From assembly GCF_007197995.1 (NCBI RefSeq), contig NZ_VKKH01000004.1:62001-126000 (forward strand): 64,000 bases of DNA. Reading direction: 5' to 3'. Source of the DNA: Aliiglaciecola sp. M165. Its GTDB lineage: Bacteria; Pseudomonadota; Gammaproteobacteria; Enterobacterales; Alteromonadaceae. The position numbers and the translations under genes were made by a program. This document shows, piece by piece, positions 25,106 to 36,300 of the stretch (position 1 is its first letter; each line of letters starts with the position of its first letter). The notes beneath the pieces are model-generated. The model was not told the origin of the DNA. It made no database searches and saw nothing but the letters and a program-made list of their open reading frames with translations.

Positions 25106-27304
25106 TTAGTTAGCGACCGACAACTCAATCACTTCTTTTTTCTCTGACGCGACCAGTGTCACCAACAACTCGCCGTCACGGATATCGGTGATGTAATCAA
25201 TGTCGGGCGAAACAAAACCGAGTACAGTCAGCGAGTCAGTTTTGAGATCAAAAGACCAGAGCTGGTTGTCACGATTGATGCCGTAAATCACATCATTTTC
25301 AATCACAAATCGTTTTGATGAACCTTGTTCTAACAGCGGCTCAATCAATGTATCCTCAATACCTCCTCGCTGCCAGAATCGATGCATTTGGTCGACAAAT
25401 ATCAAGGCCCCGCTTTGACTTTGTGCTGCCCATTGCACGCCCTTATCATTAATACGCTGATAATCGCGGGTGTTTAAATCGATGTTAACCAGTTTTCGAA
25501 GACCATTGACCCGAATATTTGCCGTAACACTTTGACTCTCGGCATCCCAATGAAATACATCAGTAACCATGTGAGAGAAATCGATTCTGGTTTTATCCCC
25601 GTTAGGATGCAACAGATGTAAACCCATATCAGCTAATACCAATAGCTCTGTACCTTGAGGATCCCAAAGCATATTCCTAATGTAAAAGCCTCTAGGGAAA
25701 TTGCTCATTATTTTGGCTGGGTGGTCTCCAAACATCCAAATCTGTTCACTTCCTGTGCGCCCAGAGGCCATGGCAATTGAATTTTCATTAGGCTGAAATT
25801 TGGCGATATATTCACTGTCTATCGACCGTTCGAAAACAGAAACTTCCAAGGTTTTTCCAGTCAAGGATTCAAGATGATTTGCTTCATTTTCTAAAAGCTT
25901 GGGTAGCACTAGGCGAGCAACATCATTGTCGTAACGCCCCTTGATGAGTAACACTCGACTGCCATCGGGGTGAAAGCTTGCGCCGCCAATATTTGTATCA
26001 AACGGAAAATCCACCGAACCAACTTCGCCGTTTTCAGACAAGCTAAATAGCTGCCCAGCATAGTTCAATACAAGGTGTTCAGTGTTGGGAACAAACTGAA
26101 AGTGCAACTTCAATAGGCGCGGCGAATTATCTGGAAATTTGATCGGATGGCTTGATTTTACACTGCCATCTGCATACAGAATGTCGATGTGATGCTCGCC
26201 GTCATTTTTAACCGTGTTAACTGCGAACAATTGCCGCTGCGCCGACCATGCATAGTTGAATACATGCCCTCCTTCAATTTGATAGAGGTTTGAGCTGCTT
26301 TTATTCTCAGTTGAGTAACGGATAAGGCGCCAGTATTGGTCTTCCCTTTGCATCATTGCAATATGCTGATTATCCAGCCAAATGGGTTTTCTTATCGCTG
26401 AATTTTGGCAGTGCAAAAGCACTTCTGCCGTTTGAGGTTCAAGTAATGCTTGTTCGAAATCCAAGCTCATTAGCTTGTAGCAGGTATTTTGAGTGATTGG
26501 TTTGGTGCAGTCCTCTTCTTTAATATAGGTCAGCCTTTTGCCATCTGGCGATAGGTTCTGGTCAGCGTAAGTTCCGCGTTCATTGGTTAGCTGGTACTCC
26601 TCCAATGTGCTGGCATTTTTCGCCCAGATATTATTCATACATACTTTGTCAAAGTAGCGATGGAAAAGCACGTATTCGCCGTTGGGTGAATACGCTGCAC
26701 CGTATTCTTTGTTGTCAGTGGCTGTTAGATAGTTAAGCTCCCTAAGCTTCAAGTCTGACGCCGTATTCTGGGACCTAAATAGTGCAAACGATGCTATCAA
26801 CAACGCTACAATAATCATTGGCCAAACGTAGGCGCTATGTGTCTTTTTGTTATCTAACGTTGTTTTTACAGTCTGTTGGCTAACAGAATAGCTTACATCC
26901 TGTTGAGGTGGGATATCGCCAATGTCAGCAGACATTTCTTCAGTTTGCGCAACGTTATCATTTTCAGCTGCAACTGCGCGCGCACTGTCAGACCAGTTAA
27001 CGTCGCATTCGATACTATAGCCTTGTTTCGCGTGGGTCTTGATGATGCCTTGTGTTTTACTGTTTTCTCCGAGCGCCTTACGCAATTGTGCAATGCTGCG
27101 TTGCAGCGTATTAGGCGTGACAACAGTATTAGGCCACACTTTGTCGAGCAACTCGTCATAACTGACGACCCTTCCACGATTCTCAGCAAGATGAGTGAGC
27201 ACTGACAACGCTTTGGGAGGTAGTGTCTGTGACTGAGTATGTTGGCTGATCTGGTTTCTGGATAAGTCGACAAAGAATTCACCCAACCAGTATTGTTTTG
27301 CCAT
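25106..27304 (-). CDS. CadC/ToxR-like membrane-bound winged-helix regulator with TolB-like propeller
   Basis: 732 residues. A cytoplasmic OmpR-type winged helix occupies 1-100 (LPPKALSVLTHLAENRGRVVSYDELLDKVWPNTVVTPNTLQRSIAQLRKAL..KQGYSI), then a disordered linker, one transmembrane helix (about 159-177) and a long periplasmic part with TolB/WD-like beta-propeller strands (YSPNGEYVLF, LSPDGKRLTYI, FHPDGSRVLLIKG, WDPQGTELLVLAD). Such one-component regulators sense periplasmic signals. It is divergent from the esterase gene at 27489, its most likely target. The ligand is unknown. Confidence 0.88.
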   Translation of the reverse strand: MAKQYWLGEFFVDLSRNQISQHTQSQTLPPKALSVLTHLAENRGRVVSYDELLDKVWPNTVVTPNTLQRSIAQLRKALGENSKTQGIIKTHAKQGYSIECDVNWSDSARAVAAENDNVAQTEEMSADIGDIPPQQDVSYSVSQQTVKTTLDNKKTHSAYVWPMIIVALLIASFALFRSQNTASDLKLRELNYLTATDNKEYGAAYSPNGEYVLFHRYFDKVCMNNIWAKNASTLEEYQLTNERGTYADQNLSPDGKRLTYIKEEDCTKPITQNTCYKLMSLDFEQALLEPQTAEVLLHCQNSAIRKPIWLDNQHIAMMQREDQYWRLIRYSTENKSSSNLYQIEGGHVFNYAWSAQRQLFAVNTVKNDGEHHIDILYADGSVKSSHPIKFPDNSPRLLKLHFQFVPNTEHLVLNYAGQLFSLSENGEVGSVDFPFDTNIGGASFHPDGSRVLLIKGRYDNDVARLVLPKLLENEANHLESLTGKTLEVSVFERSIDSEYIAKFQPNENSIAMASGRTGSEQIWMFGDHPAKIMSNFPRGFYIRNMLWDPQGTELLVLADMGLHLLHPNGDKTRIDFSHMVTDVFHWDAESQSVTANIRVNGLRKLVNIDLNTRDYQRINDKGVQWAAQSQSGALIFVDQMHRFWQRGGIEDTLIEPLLEQGSSKRFVIENDVIYGINRDNQLWSFDLKTDSLTVLGFVSPDIDYITDIRDGELLVTLVASEKKEVIELSVAN

Positions 27305-27488
27305 AAAAGCGGATACCTGAAAAACAAGAAACTAAACAGGTCAGAATCCTAACACAAGCTCAGCTCATGACTACCCAGTAAAACAAAACGTCAGCAAAAA
27401 ATCAGCGAAATTTCACAATCCCTTCATGTGTTTGAGTTTCATTTGCTTCAATCTGGCTCACCAAGCACTTTGACGGACGGCAAACAAC

Positions 27489-28337
27489 ATGAGCAAATAT
27501 GTACTTTTTATCTTGATAACTCTGCTACATTTCACTCAGGTTCAGGCAAGCGAATATAAGCCATTCGAAATTCCCAGAACTCAAGTCATTCCGATTCAAG
27601 ATTCTCAGTCAAACAAACAGTATGAACTCTATGTTAAATTGCCAGAAGGGTACGCTGACAATAAAGACAAAAAATACCCAGTGGTGTATTTCACCGATGC
27701 TGTATGGCATATTGAATTACTGTCCGCAGCAACGGCGTTTATACTCGAAGACGTTATTTTGGTTGGCGTTTCCTGGCAAACAGATATTAGTAGTGCGCTG
27801 CAACAAAAATATGGTGATCATGCTAGTCGTTTTACTGACTATTCTTTTTGGACCAAAACCAACCCTAACCACCCTTTGCTGAAATTTGGCCAGGCTGATA
27901 GTCATTTGGCTTTCATTCGCAATGATGTGTTTAAAACTATCGAAAGCAACTATCAAACTAGTCCCGATAATCGATCTTATTTTGGCTATTCCTTAGGTGG
28001 ATTATTTGGCGCTTACACCTTACTCACTCAACCCGAAACCTTCAAACACTACATTCTCGGCAGCCCTTCGGTTCAATTGCTAACTAAGGAGGATTCTGCC
28101 ATTGAGTTCACCAGCAAAAACATCGATGCCAATGTTTATATTTCACACGGTGATTTAGAGACCACTAGCAGCGAACCTATCGCAACCTTTGTAGCACTGT
28201 TGAATAAAAGAAACGACAAAAAACTGGCCATTACTCACAAGGTAATAAAAGGCGATCATCAAAGCGCATTTCCCGCCACAGGTATCAGCGGCGTTACGTG
28301 GTTAGCTGAGTTGCTAAACGAAAAGGATGTAAAATAA
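27489..28337 (+). CDS. Exported alpha/beta-hydrolase, esterase D / PF00756 type
   Basis: 282 residues with a signal peptide (YVLFILITLLHFTQVQA). The fold is recognised from YELYVKLPEGYADNKDKKYPVVYFTDA, the nucleophile elbow GYSLGG (Ser in GxSxG) and a late His in KVIKGDHQSAFP. PF00756 members include feruloyl and S-formylglutathione esterases and trilactone siderophore hydrolases of the IroE type; the closest cannot be decided here. It is divergent from the CadC-like regulator gene with a 184-base gap. Confidence 0.85.
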   Translation: MSKYVLFILITLLHFTQVQASEYKPFEIPRTQVIPIQDSQSNKQYELYVKLPEGYADNKDKKYPVVYFTDAVWHIELLSAATAFILEDVILVGVSWQTDISSALQQKYGDHASRFTDYSFWTKTNPNHPLLKFGQADSHLAFIRNDVFKTIESNYQTSPDNRSYFGYSLGGLFGAYTLLTQPETFKHYILGSPSVQLLTKEDSAIEFTSKNIDANVYISHGDLETTSSEPIATFVALLNKRNDKKLAITHKVIKGDHQSAFPATGISGVTWLAELLNEKDVK

Positions 28338-28408
28338 ATCATCGTTGTATTTATCATCTTATAGATAAGCGAATTGATCATGATAGGCTAAAGACTTCGC
28401 TAACCAGA

Positions 28409-28519
28409 ATGACTGAGCTTGATGGCGTTGGATTAGCAGAGGAAATTTCAACAAGCCACTATGATTATCAACAAGCGCATAGGCGTTTTCCTTTACATCG
28501 ACAGTTGCAACCAGACTAA
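28409..28519 (+). CDS. Short unlisted reading frame, possibly a truncated small protein
   Basis: A frame free of stops runs from inside the hydrolase gene to TAA at 28517-28519. Its text looks coding: CIYHLIDKRIDHDRLKT, SLTRMTELDGVGLAEEI, STSHYDYQQAHRRFPLHR. The only in-frame ATG is at 28409, which would cut off the first, equally protein-like 20-25 residues. So either a rare start (for example ATT) is used or the 5' end has been lost. Its end overlaps the convergent EEP gene by 27 bases. I do not recognise the family. Confidence 0.35.
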   Translation: MTELDGVGLAEEISTSHYDYQQAHRRFPLHRQLQPD

Positions 28520-29683
28520 ACGATGATCTGATGAACTAGCGCGATCGGCGACTAGTCGATGTAGGGCGTCATCATGACTCGGCCAGAATACGCCTCCGTC
28601 GAGCACCTCAAAGTGCTTTGATGGGATCACATAATCCGCACGGGCTCCCCAACTGGCAGTATGATACTTAGCATAAGGATTTTCAGGTCGGTTTAGTCTA
28701 CCGGCTTCGCTTTGCGGTGTGAAAACATCATTTACTTGATTAGATGCTAACAACTGTGCAATCACTGATTTGGTGTCATTGACTCTGTCGGCCGAGGCAT
28801 TTTGATCACCCAAAATAACGAACTTTGCCCCGTTAGTTAAGCCACCATAGTTCCCCCGATCATCGTAAATGTAATCATCCTGCCCCGGTGTAATATAATC
28901 AAGCCAAAAGCGAATTTCGTCATGATTACGTTTGCCGTTTCGATCTTCAGGCCCATCAAAAACAGGTGGTGTTGGGTGACTGGCTAATACTCGAATGACT
29001 TCATCGTTAATTCGCACAGGAATGTCCCAGTGAGACTTCGAGGATAACCTTAAATTTCCCCATTCCCACTCATTATAGAAAGGCTTGCCGCTCACCGGAT
29101 CTATAGGAACAAGTGCATTGGGCATATCCGCCCAAAGGAAGCGCTGAAAGGTTCGAATGTCTTCGTTAACGATTGGATATTTGGATAACAACACCATTCC
29201 ATAGTGACCAGAATACATGCCAAAGCCTTGAGCGTCGGCGCCGAATTTTTCATATTCACCATTGTTGTCCAAATCAAAAGGTGTCGGTAACCCGGTATTT
29301 GACTGCGCGTAAAAAACATGGGGGTAATGGATCGGTACACTGCCATTATGAGAATGAGCCAAGTAATTTTTAACAAACGCTTGCACGCCGTGTTTTGGAT
29401 TGTCGATAAAATCGAATTCGTTCAATAACACGATGTCTGGCTTCGTACGTTGAATAATTTCCGCAATATTTTTAATTTGAGGATGCTGTCCGGTCGCTAG
29501 ATGCTCCATCAATACCTGCGGACCCGGAGCAAGTTCAGATTGATTATCAGGATCGGTATAATTGCGCGCTTCCATGCTGACATTAAAACTCGCAATGGTA
29601 ATCGACTTGGACTCGTTAGGTTCGGGGGTTACTGCACTACATGCGGTCAATAAAAATATCCAGAGCAGATGTAACTTATTCAC
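28493..29683 (-). CDS. Endonuclease/exonuclease/phosphatase-family lipoprotein
   Basis: About 396 residues with a lipoprotein signal (LHLLWIFLLTACS, lipobox LTAC). EEP-fold motifs are ITIASFNVSM, DIVLLNEFD, RVLASHPTPP, FVILGDQNAS and a terminal SSDHRLVWLQL. The large EEP superfamily includes nucleases and phospho- and phosphodiesterases; an exported lipoprotein could process extracellular DNA or phosphoesters. Two starts compete: ATG at 29689 has GGGAG only one base away, whereas GTG at 29683 is seven bases from it, so GTG is preferred. It lies alone between convergent and divergent neighbours. Confidence 0.85.
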   Translation of the reverse strand: MNKLHLLWIFLLTACSAVTPEPNESKSITIASFNVSMEARNYTDPDNQSELAPGPQVLMEHLATGQHPQIKNIAEIIQRTKPDIVLLNEFDFIDNPKHGVQAFVKNYLAHSHNGSVPIHYPHVFYAQSNTGLPTPFDLDNNGEYEKFGADAQGFGMYSGHYGMVLLSKYPIVNEDIRTFQRFLWADMPNALVPIDPVSGKPFYNEWEWGNLRLSSKSHWDIPVRINDEVIRVLASHPTPPVFDGPEDRNGKRNHDEIRFWLDYITPGQDDYIYDDRGNYGGLTNGAKFVILGDQNASADRVNDTKSVIAQLLASNQVNDVFTPQSEAGRLNRPENPYAKYHTASWGARADYVIPSKHFEVLDGGVFWPSHDDALHRLVADRASSSDHRLVWLQLSM

Positions 29684-29955
29684 GGTCATTCTCCCATTAA
29701 ACGTTTTCCGCGCCACAAATGCCTCACTCGAGTGTATTGAAGATACTAATTCAAAAATTGTAAACCCAGATTAAGTTGCATGTATAGAAAGTTTGGAAAT
29801 TAATATTTAGTACATAAACCCATACAAAAATCGTTGTGGATCGACAATTACTTTTATTTTTCAAATAGCGAATATGCTTGATTGTGTTATGTTTGTGTAA
29901 ATAAAAAACAAAATAAAACGTCAGAAAAGGGACTTTCCCCTCAGGAAACAAAATC

Positions 29956-32900
29956 ATGTCAATATCTAAATATCTAGTATTAGGTAGTCTTGCTGTCGCG
30001 TTTTTTGTCACATCAACGCACATCGTCGCTAAAGATGCACCTGAAAATCCACTCGCTAATATTCCTTTGCGCAACATAGGACCAGCAATGATTTCAGGGC
30101 GAATCTCTGATTTCGCAGTCAACCCTAATCACTCAAACGAATTCTATGTTGCCACTGCTTCTGGGAATCTCTGGAAGACCACAAACAACATGACAACCTG
30201 GACTCCCCTTTTTGAAAAAGAAGGAGCCTATGCGATTGGGGTCATTGAAATGGCACCTTCAAACTCCAATGTACTATGGCTCGGCTCAGGCGAAAATAAT
30301 TCGCAGCGTTCTGTGGCATATGGTGATGGCGTTTACAAGTCTGCGGATGGCGGAAAGTCGTGGGAGCATATGGGCTTAAAAAACTCAGGCCACATTTCAC
30401 AAATCTGGATTGATCCCAACGACATCAACCATGTCCTAGTTGCTTCTCAAGGCCCTCTTTGGAGTAATGGTGGTGACAGAGGCTTATATAAAACCACAGA
30501 TAGTGGAAAGTCTTGGGAACGTATTTTAGATATTGATATTTACACTGGGGTGAATGAATTTGTTGTCGACCCGGCCGATCCCAACAACATTGTTGCCACT
30601 AGTTACCAACGTCGTCGGCATGTCTGGACGCTGATTAATGGTGGGCCAGGCAGCGGTATACACAAAACTACCGATGGCGGAAAAACCTGGTCGCGTATTT
30701 CGTCAGGCCTGCCTGCAGAAAACATGGGCCGCATTGGCATTGCAATGGCGCCTTCATCTCCCAACATGTTGTATGCCATTGTTGAATCCAACGACAAAGA
30801 TAAGGGTGTCTACCGTTCTGAAGATTTTGGTCAAACGTGGAATAAACGCTCGGGGCACATGACCAGCAGTCCACAGTACTACAACGAATTAGTGGTAGAC
30901 CCGCTAAATCCAGAGCGTGTTTATTCCCTTGATACCTTTACCACAGTGTCTGAAGATGGCGGAAAATCCTTCAACGCTCTTTCCAATGAATTTCGTCACG
31001 TCGATGATCATGCTCTTTGGATAGATCCAAAAAATACCAATCACCTCATCATGGGTGGTGATGGCGGCGTTTACGAAAGTTGGGATAGAGGCCAAAAATG
31101 GCGATGGGCGCAAAATCTGCCACTTGGGCAGTTTTACCGCGCACAACCCGATAACGCAGAACCCTTTTATAACGTATGCGGTGGCACTCAAGACAACAAT
31201 TCCTTGTGCGCCCCCTCTCGCACCGAGGTTATTCATGGCATCACCAATGCAGACTGGAATATCGTCATTGGTGGAGACGGGTATAAACCGCAAATTGACC
31301 CAAATGACCCAAACATCATATACGCCCAATACCAATACGGTGGCTTAGCTCGATATGACAGGCGTACCCGAGAACGTGTGTCAATTACACCTCACCCTAA
31401 AATGGGAGAAAATGCCTACAAATGGAATTGGAATTCGCCGTTATTATTGAGTCCACACAGTCCAACTCGACTTTTTTACGCCGCAGAGAAATTGTTCCAA
31501 ACTGATGATCGCGGTGAAACGTGGCGAGTTATCAGCCCTGATTTAACTCGCCAAATCGACCGCAACAAGTTAAAAGTGATGGATAGAGTTTGGAGTGTGG
31601 ACACTATCGCTAAGAATGCGTCGACATCCATGTACGGCTCGATCATTGCACTCAACGAAAGTCCTTTAAAAGAAGGTTTGATTTACGTCGGTTCAGATGA
31701 CGGACTGATCAGTGTTACAGAGGATGGCGGACAGAATTGGCGTACCGAGGACAGTTTCCGCGGTGTGCCCGACATGTCTTTAGTGGAAGATATTATCGCT
31801 TCTCTGCACAACGAAAATGTAGCCTATGCGGTATTCGACAATCACAAACGTGGTGATTATAAACCTTATGTATTCAAAACGACCAACAAAGGTAAAAGCT
31901 GGAAACTCATCAGCAACGACCTTCCAGATTGGGGCTCGGCGCATACCATAGCTGAAGATCATGTTGATCCAAACCTGTTGTTTGTCGGCACTGAGTTTGG
32001 CCTGTTTGTTAGTCAAAATGGCGGTAAAAATTGGTCTCCCATGAAAGGAAAATTCCCCACAATCGCCGTGCGTGATTTGGAAATCCAACGTCGTGAAAGT
32101 GATTTAGTTGTTGGTACCTTTGGCCGCGGGATTTACATTTTGGACGATTACTCGCCACTGCGGACAAAAGCTGATGACTTGAAAAAGCAGACCGCGACAC
32201 TGTTTGGGGTTAAAGATAGCTGGCTGTATCTGCAAGGCTATCAATACGGCGGCGAACGCAATGGATCTAATGGTGATGCCTTTTTCACTGCCGACAACCC
32301 TGCTTATGGAGCGGTATTCTCATACTATTTGAGAGATGGTTTTGAGACGTTACAAAAACAACGACGGGAAAAAGAAAAAGTCATTGAAAAAGAAGGTGGT
32401 GACACCCCCTACCCTAGCTGGGATACCTTGCGAAAAGAAGATCAAGAAGAAGCGCCGAGTGTATTTCTAGAAGTTAAAGATGCGCAAGGTCAAGTCATTC
32501 GCCGTGTTGATGCTACTGCTAGCAAGGGTTTTCATCGTGTCGCATGGGACATGCACTATCCGTCTTCTGCGCCAGTCAACCTATCTAAACCTTCAGGCTA
32601 TGTGCCACCTTGGGCAATCCCGCCTAAAGGCCCTATCGCATTACCCGGACAATACACCGTCACCCTTAAAAAGCGACAATTCGGTAAAGTATCAGCGCTG
32701 TCTGAACCACAAACATTCAACTTAAAACTGTTGAATAACAGCCCTGAAATCACCAATGACCGCGAAGGATTGCTGGCGGTTCAGCAGCGGGCTGCTAATT
32801 TATTCCGCTCAGTGCGTGGAGCGTCTAAAGCACAAGGTGAATTGCGCGACCGTATCAAGCATTTAACTGCAGCAGTAGACTTAACACCGTCTTCGACTGA

Positions 32901-33225
32901 GCAACATGCCCAGGCAGTTCGAGCACTAACAGCTAGACTGGCACAATTAAGCGTGCTGTTGGATGGAGATGCTACAGTAAGAGCTCGCCAAGAACCGGTT
33001 CCCTGGTCTGTATCAGGCCGTACTTTCAGCTTGTACTACGCAATTAGTGGTAGTCAGAACAAAGTATCGGGTAACCATTTGGCGTCATTGGATATCGCAG
33101 AAGCTGAATATACTCGCGTAGCAGACCAACTCAAAGTGTTACAGTCTGAGTTAACGGCGCTCGAAAACCAGCTTGAATCTGTTGGTGCGCCCTGGACACC
33201 GGGCCGGATTCCCACGATAGAGTAA
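29956..33225 (+). CDS. BNR/sortilin-like (VPS10-type) beta-propeller protein, exported, copy 1
   Basis: 1,089 residues with a signal peptide (KYLVLGSLAVAFFVTSTHIVA). Asp-box repeats recur: SADGGKSW, TTDSGKSW, TTDGGKTW, SEDFGQTW, TEDGGQNW, TTNKGKSW, SQNGGKNW. This suggests a large ten-bladed-type propeller as in sortilin/VPS10 and xyloglucanase-like folds. A C-terminal part has a bacterial Ig-like strand set (VFLEVKDAQGQVIRRVDA) and a helical region ending GAPWTPGRIPTIE. Automatic names such as glycosyl hydrolase exist for this family, but I see no proof of catalysis. It is followed by a terminator and a close paralogue. Confidence 0.85.
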   Translation: MSISKYLVLGSLAVAFFVTSTHIVAKDAPENPLANIPLRNIGPAMISGRISDFAVNPNHSNEFYVATASGNLWKTTNNMTTWTPLFEKEGAYAIGVIEMAPSNSNVLWLGSGENNSQRSVAYGDGVYKSADGGKSWEHMGLKNSGHISQIWIDPNDINHVLVASQGPLWSNGGDRGLYKTTDSGKSWERILDIDIYTGVNEFVVDPADPNNIVATSYQRRRHVWTLINGGPGSGIHKTTDGGKTWSRISSGLPAENMGRIGIAMAPSSPNMLYAIVESNDKDKGVYRSEDFGQTWNKRSGHMTSSPQYYNELVVDPLNPERVYSLDTFTTVSEDGGKSFNALSNEFRHVDDHALWIDPKNTNHLIMGGDGGVYESWDRGQKWRWAQNLPLGQFYRAQPDNAEPFYNVCGGTQDNNSLCAPSRTEVIHGITNADWNIVIGGDGYKPQIDPNDPNIIYAQYQYGGLARYDRRTRERVSITPHPKMGENAYKWNWNSPLLLSPHSPTRLFYAAEKLFQTDDRGETWRVISPDLTRQIDRNKLKVMDRVWSVDTIAKNASTSMYGSIIALNESPLKEGLIYVGSDDGLISVTEDGGQNWRTEDSFRGVPDMSLVEDIIASLHNENVAYAVFDNHKRGDYKPYVFKTTNKGKSWKLISNDLPDWGSAHTIAEDHVDPNLLFVGTEFGLFVSQNGGKNWSPMKGKFPTIAVRDLEIQRRESDLVVGTFGRGIYILDDYSPLRTKADDLKKQTATLFGVKDSWLYLQGYQYGGERNGSNGDAFFTADNPAYGAVFSYYLRDGFETLQKQRREKEKVIEKEGGDTPYPSWDTLRKEDQEEAPSVFLEVKDAQGQVIRRVDATASKGFHRVAWDMHYPSSAPVNLSKPSGYVPPWAIPPKGPIALPGQYTVTLKKRQFGKVSALSEPQTFNLKLLNNSPEITNDREGLLAVQQRAANLFRSVRGASKAQGELRDRIKHLTAAVDLTPSSTEQHAQAVRALTARLAQLSVLLDGDATVRARQEPVPWSVSGRTFSLYYAISGSQNKVSGNHLASLDIAEAEYTRVADQLKVLQSELTALENQLESVGAPWTPGRIPTIE

Positions 33226-33231
33226 GTAGAA

Positions 33232-33260
33232 AAAAGCCGCCTTTCATTAGGCGGCTTTGA
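33232..33260 (+). terminator. Intrinsic terminator after propeller copy 1
   Basis: AAAGCCGCCT (33233-33242) pairs with AGGCGGCTTT (33249-33258) around TTCATT, seven bases after the stop. The T-rich right arm completes it. Propeller copy 2 therefore probably has its own promoter. Confidence 0.8.
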
Positions 33261-33369
33261 TTAAAACACTTAACCGAGCGTGTTTGAGTCTCAACGCAAT
33301 TTTCTATATACAAATCTTGGACTGAACGATTTTTTACCCCAAAAAACAATAAAGAGTTAGGGAAATACT

Positions 33370-36300
33370 ATGTTTAAACGCATAAACGGCCTAATTGTGG
33401 CCGCCGCGTTGACTATCAGTTGTTCTATGTCAACCGCGATAGCAAAAGACGATAAAGATGATTCAGCTTTATCCAGTGAAACGTTTAAAGAACTGAAGTT
33501 TCGTAATATCGGGCCAGCGTTTATGTCTGGCCGAATTGCCGATATCGCCATCGACCCCAACGATGAAAGTACCTGGTATGTTGGCGTTGGATCAGGTGGA
33601 GTCTGGAAAACCGTCAATTCTGGCGTAACCTGGAAGCCCGTTTTTGATAAACAACCGGTATATTCTATTGGTGCAGTAGTGCTGGATCCGCAGAATTCGA
33701 ATACCATTTGGGTAGGCTCCGGGGAAAATGTTGGTGGCCGACACGTTAGTTTTGGAGACGGTATCTATCGCAGTCAAGATGGCGGTAACAAATGGAAAAA
33801 TATGGGGCTCAAAGACAGTCGACATATTTCTGAAATCATCGTTCATCCTAAAGATTCGAATACGATTTGGGTCGCTGCACAAGGCAACCTGTGGGCCAAA
33901 GGTGGGGAGCGTGGCTTCTACAAATCTACCGACGGTGGCGATACCTGGACCCGTACACTTGGCGACGATGAGTGGACCGGCGTTACTGATATTGTCATGG
34001 ATCCACGAGACCCGAATGTGATCTATGCGGCTACTTGGCAACGGCATAGAACAGTTGCGGCTTATTATGGTGGTGGCCCAGGATCTGGCATCCATAAATC
34101 GGTCGACGGAGGGGACACCTGGACTGAGCTTGAGAATGGCTTGCCTGAAGGTGAAATGGGTAAAATTGGTTTAGCCATTTCACCTATGCAGCCTGATGTA
34201 GTGTATGCCGCGATAGAACTTGATCGCCGCAAAGGGGCAGTGTATCGCTCATCAGATCGAGGCGCGTCTTGGGAGAAAGGCGCTGACGCGGTAGCCGGTG
34301 GAACCGGCCCACATTATTATCAGGAACTCTATGTCAGCCCCCACTATTTCGATCATATTTATCTTGCTGGCGTGCGTATGCAAGAATCTAAAGACGGCGG
34401 TAAGACCTTCGTCACTATGAAAGAAGAGGATAAACACTCTGACAATCATGCGATGGAATTTGTTGCCTCTGACAAAAACTACATGATGGTAGGATCTGAC
34501 GGCGGGATCTATGAGAGCTTTGACAATGGAGAAAACTGGCGTTACGTCAGCAACCTGCCAATAACTCAGTATTACAAAGTCGCCGTTGATGATGAAGCAC
34601 CCTTTTACAATATCTATGGTGGTACACAAGATAACAACACTCAAGGTGGTCCCTCTCGTACTGACACCTTGCATGGGATTTTAAATGCGGATTGGGAAGT
34701 TATTCTTTTTGGTGATGGCCATCAGCCAGCTACTGAACCAGGTAATCCAGACATCGTTTATGCCCAGTGGCAACAGGGAAACTTAACACGTTTTGATCGC
34801 ACCAATGGTGAGATGGTTTATGTACAACCTCAACCTGCCAAAGGCGAAGGTCCGGAGCGATTCAATTGGGATGCACCAATCTTGGTGAGTCCTCACAAGC
34901 CAACCCGTTTATATTTTGCTTCTCATAGGGTGTGGCGCTCAGAAGATCGTGGCGATACCTGGCAGGCCATTTCGGGCGATCTGACTGGAAATCGCGAACG
35001 AATTCGACAGCCTATTATGGGGGGCCAACAAAGCTGGGACGGTGCATGGGATATCTATGCAATGTCACAATACTCAACCATTACATCTCTGGCTGAATCA
35101 CCTTTGCAAGAAGGCTTGATTTACGCTGGTACTGATGATGGTTTCATTCAAGTCTCTGAGAATGGCGGACAAAAGTGGCGTAAGATAGAAGTTGGTGATT
35201 TACCCAAGGTACCTGACACCGCTTTTGTGAATGATATCAAAGCTGACTTATTTGATGCAGACACCGTGTATGTCACCCTGGACAACCACAAATATGGCGA
35301 TTTCAAACCCTATATTTTAAAAAGCACTAACCGAGGAAAATCGTGGAAATCTATTGCAGGTAACATACCTGACAAACATTTGGTTTGGCGCGTGGTGCAA
35401 GATCATGTCGATAGAAACTTGTTGTTCGCTGGTACTGAATTTGGTTTATTTTTCACGCCCAACGGTGGCAAAAAATGGGTTGAGCTGGACGGTGGTTTAC
35501 CCACAATTTCGTTCCGTGACTTAGCCATTCAACGCCGTGAAAATGATTTAGTCGGTGCAAGTTTCGGTAGAGGATTCTATGTCCTTGATGACTACTCAGC
35601 TTTGCGTAACCTATCAGAAAAAGCCCTGCAACAGGAGGCGATCTTATTCCCTACTCGCAAAGCGTGGTGGTATATCGAAAGAGGCACCCTAGGCTTAAGA
35701 GATAAAGGTTCGCAAGGCGCAAGTTTATACGCCGCCCCTAATCCAGAGTATGGTGCCACTTTTACTTATTACTTAAAAGACGAATTAAAAACGCAAAAAG
35801 CCCTTCGCAAAAAGCGAGAAAAAGAACTGAAAGAAGACAAAAAGAAGATTTCTTTCCCAAGCTGGGAAGCGTTAGAAGCAGAGGAACGTGAACAACCAAC
35901 TGCCATCTGGTTTACCGTTAAAGATGCTCAAGGCAATGTTGTGCGTCGTATATCAGGGCCAACCAAAAAAGGGATCCAGCGGGTAACTTGGGACCTGCGT
36001 TGGCCACCTCATGAAGCGGTGAGTATTACCGAAGGCTCTTGGTTGGGAGATCCTCAAGGCATGATGGTTGCTCCCGGTACCTATTCTTTGTCCATGAGCA
36101 AAGAGGTCAATGGCGTGGTTACAGATTTATCCGGTGAGCAAACGTTTGAGGTTGAACCACTGCGTAAAGGCGGCGCCTTGGACGGTGCAACACCACAAGA
36201 AGTCGCTGCATTTTGGAAGCAATTAGCCAATGTGCAAGGCGTCGCTAGTGCAGTCAGTGAAGCACTTGAAGGCGCGAATAAGCATTTGGCCTCTTTAGAA

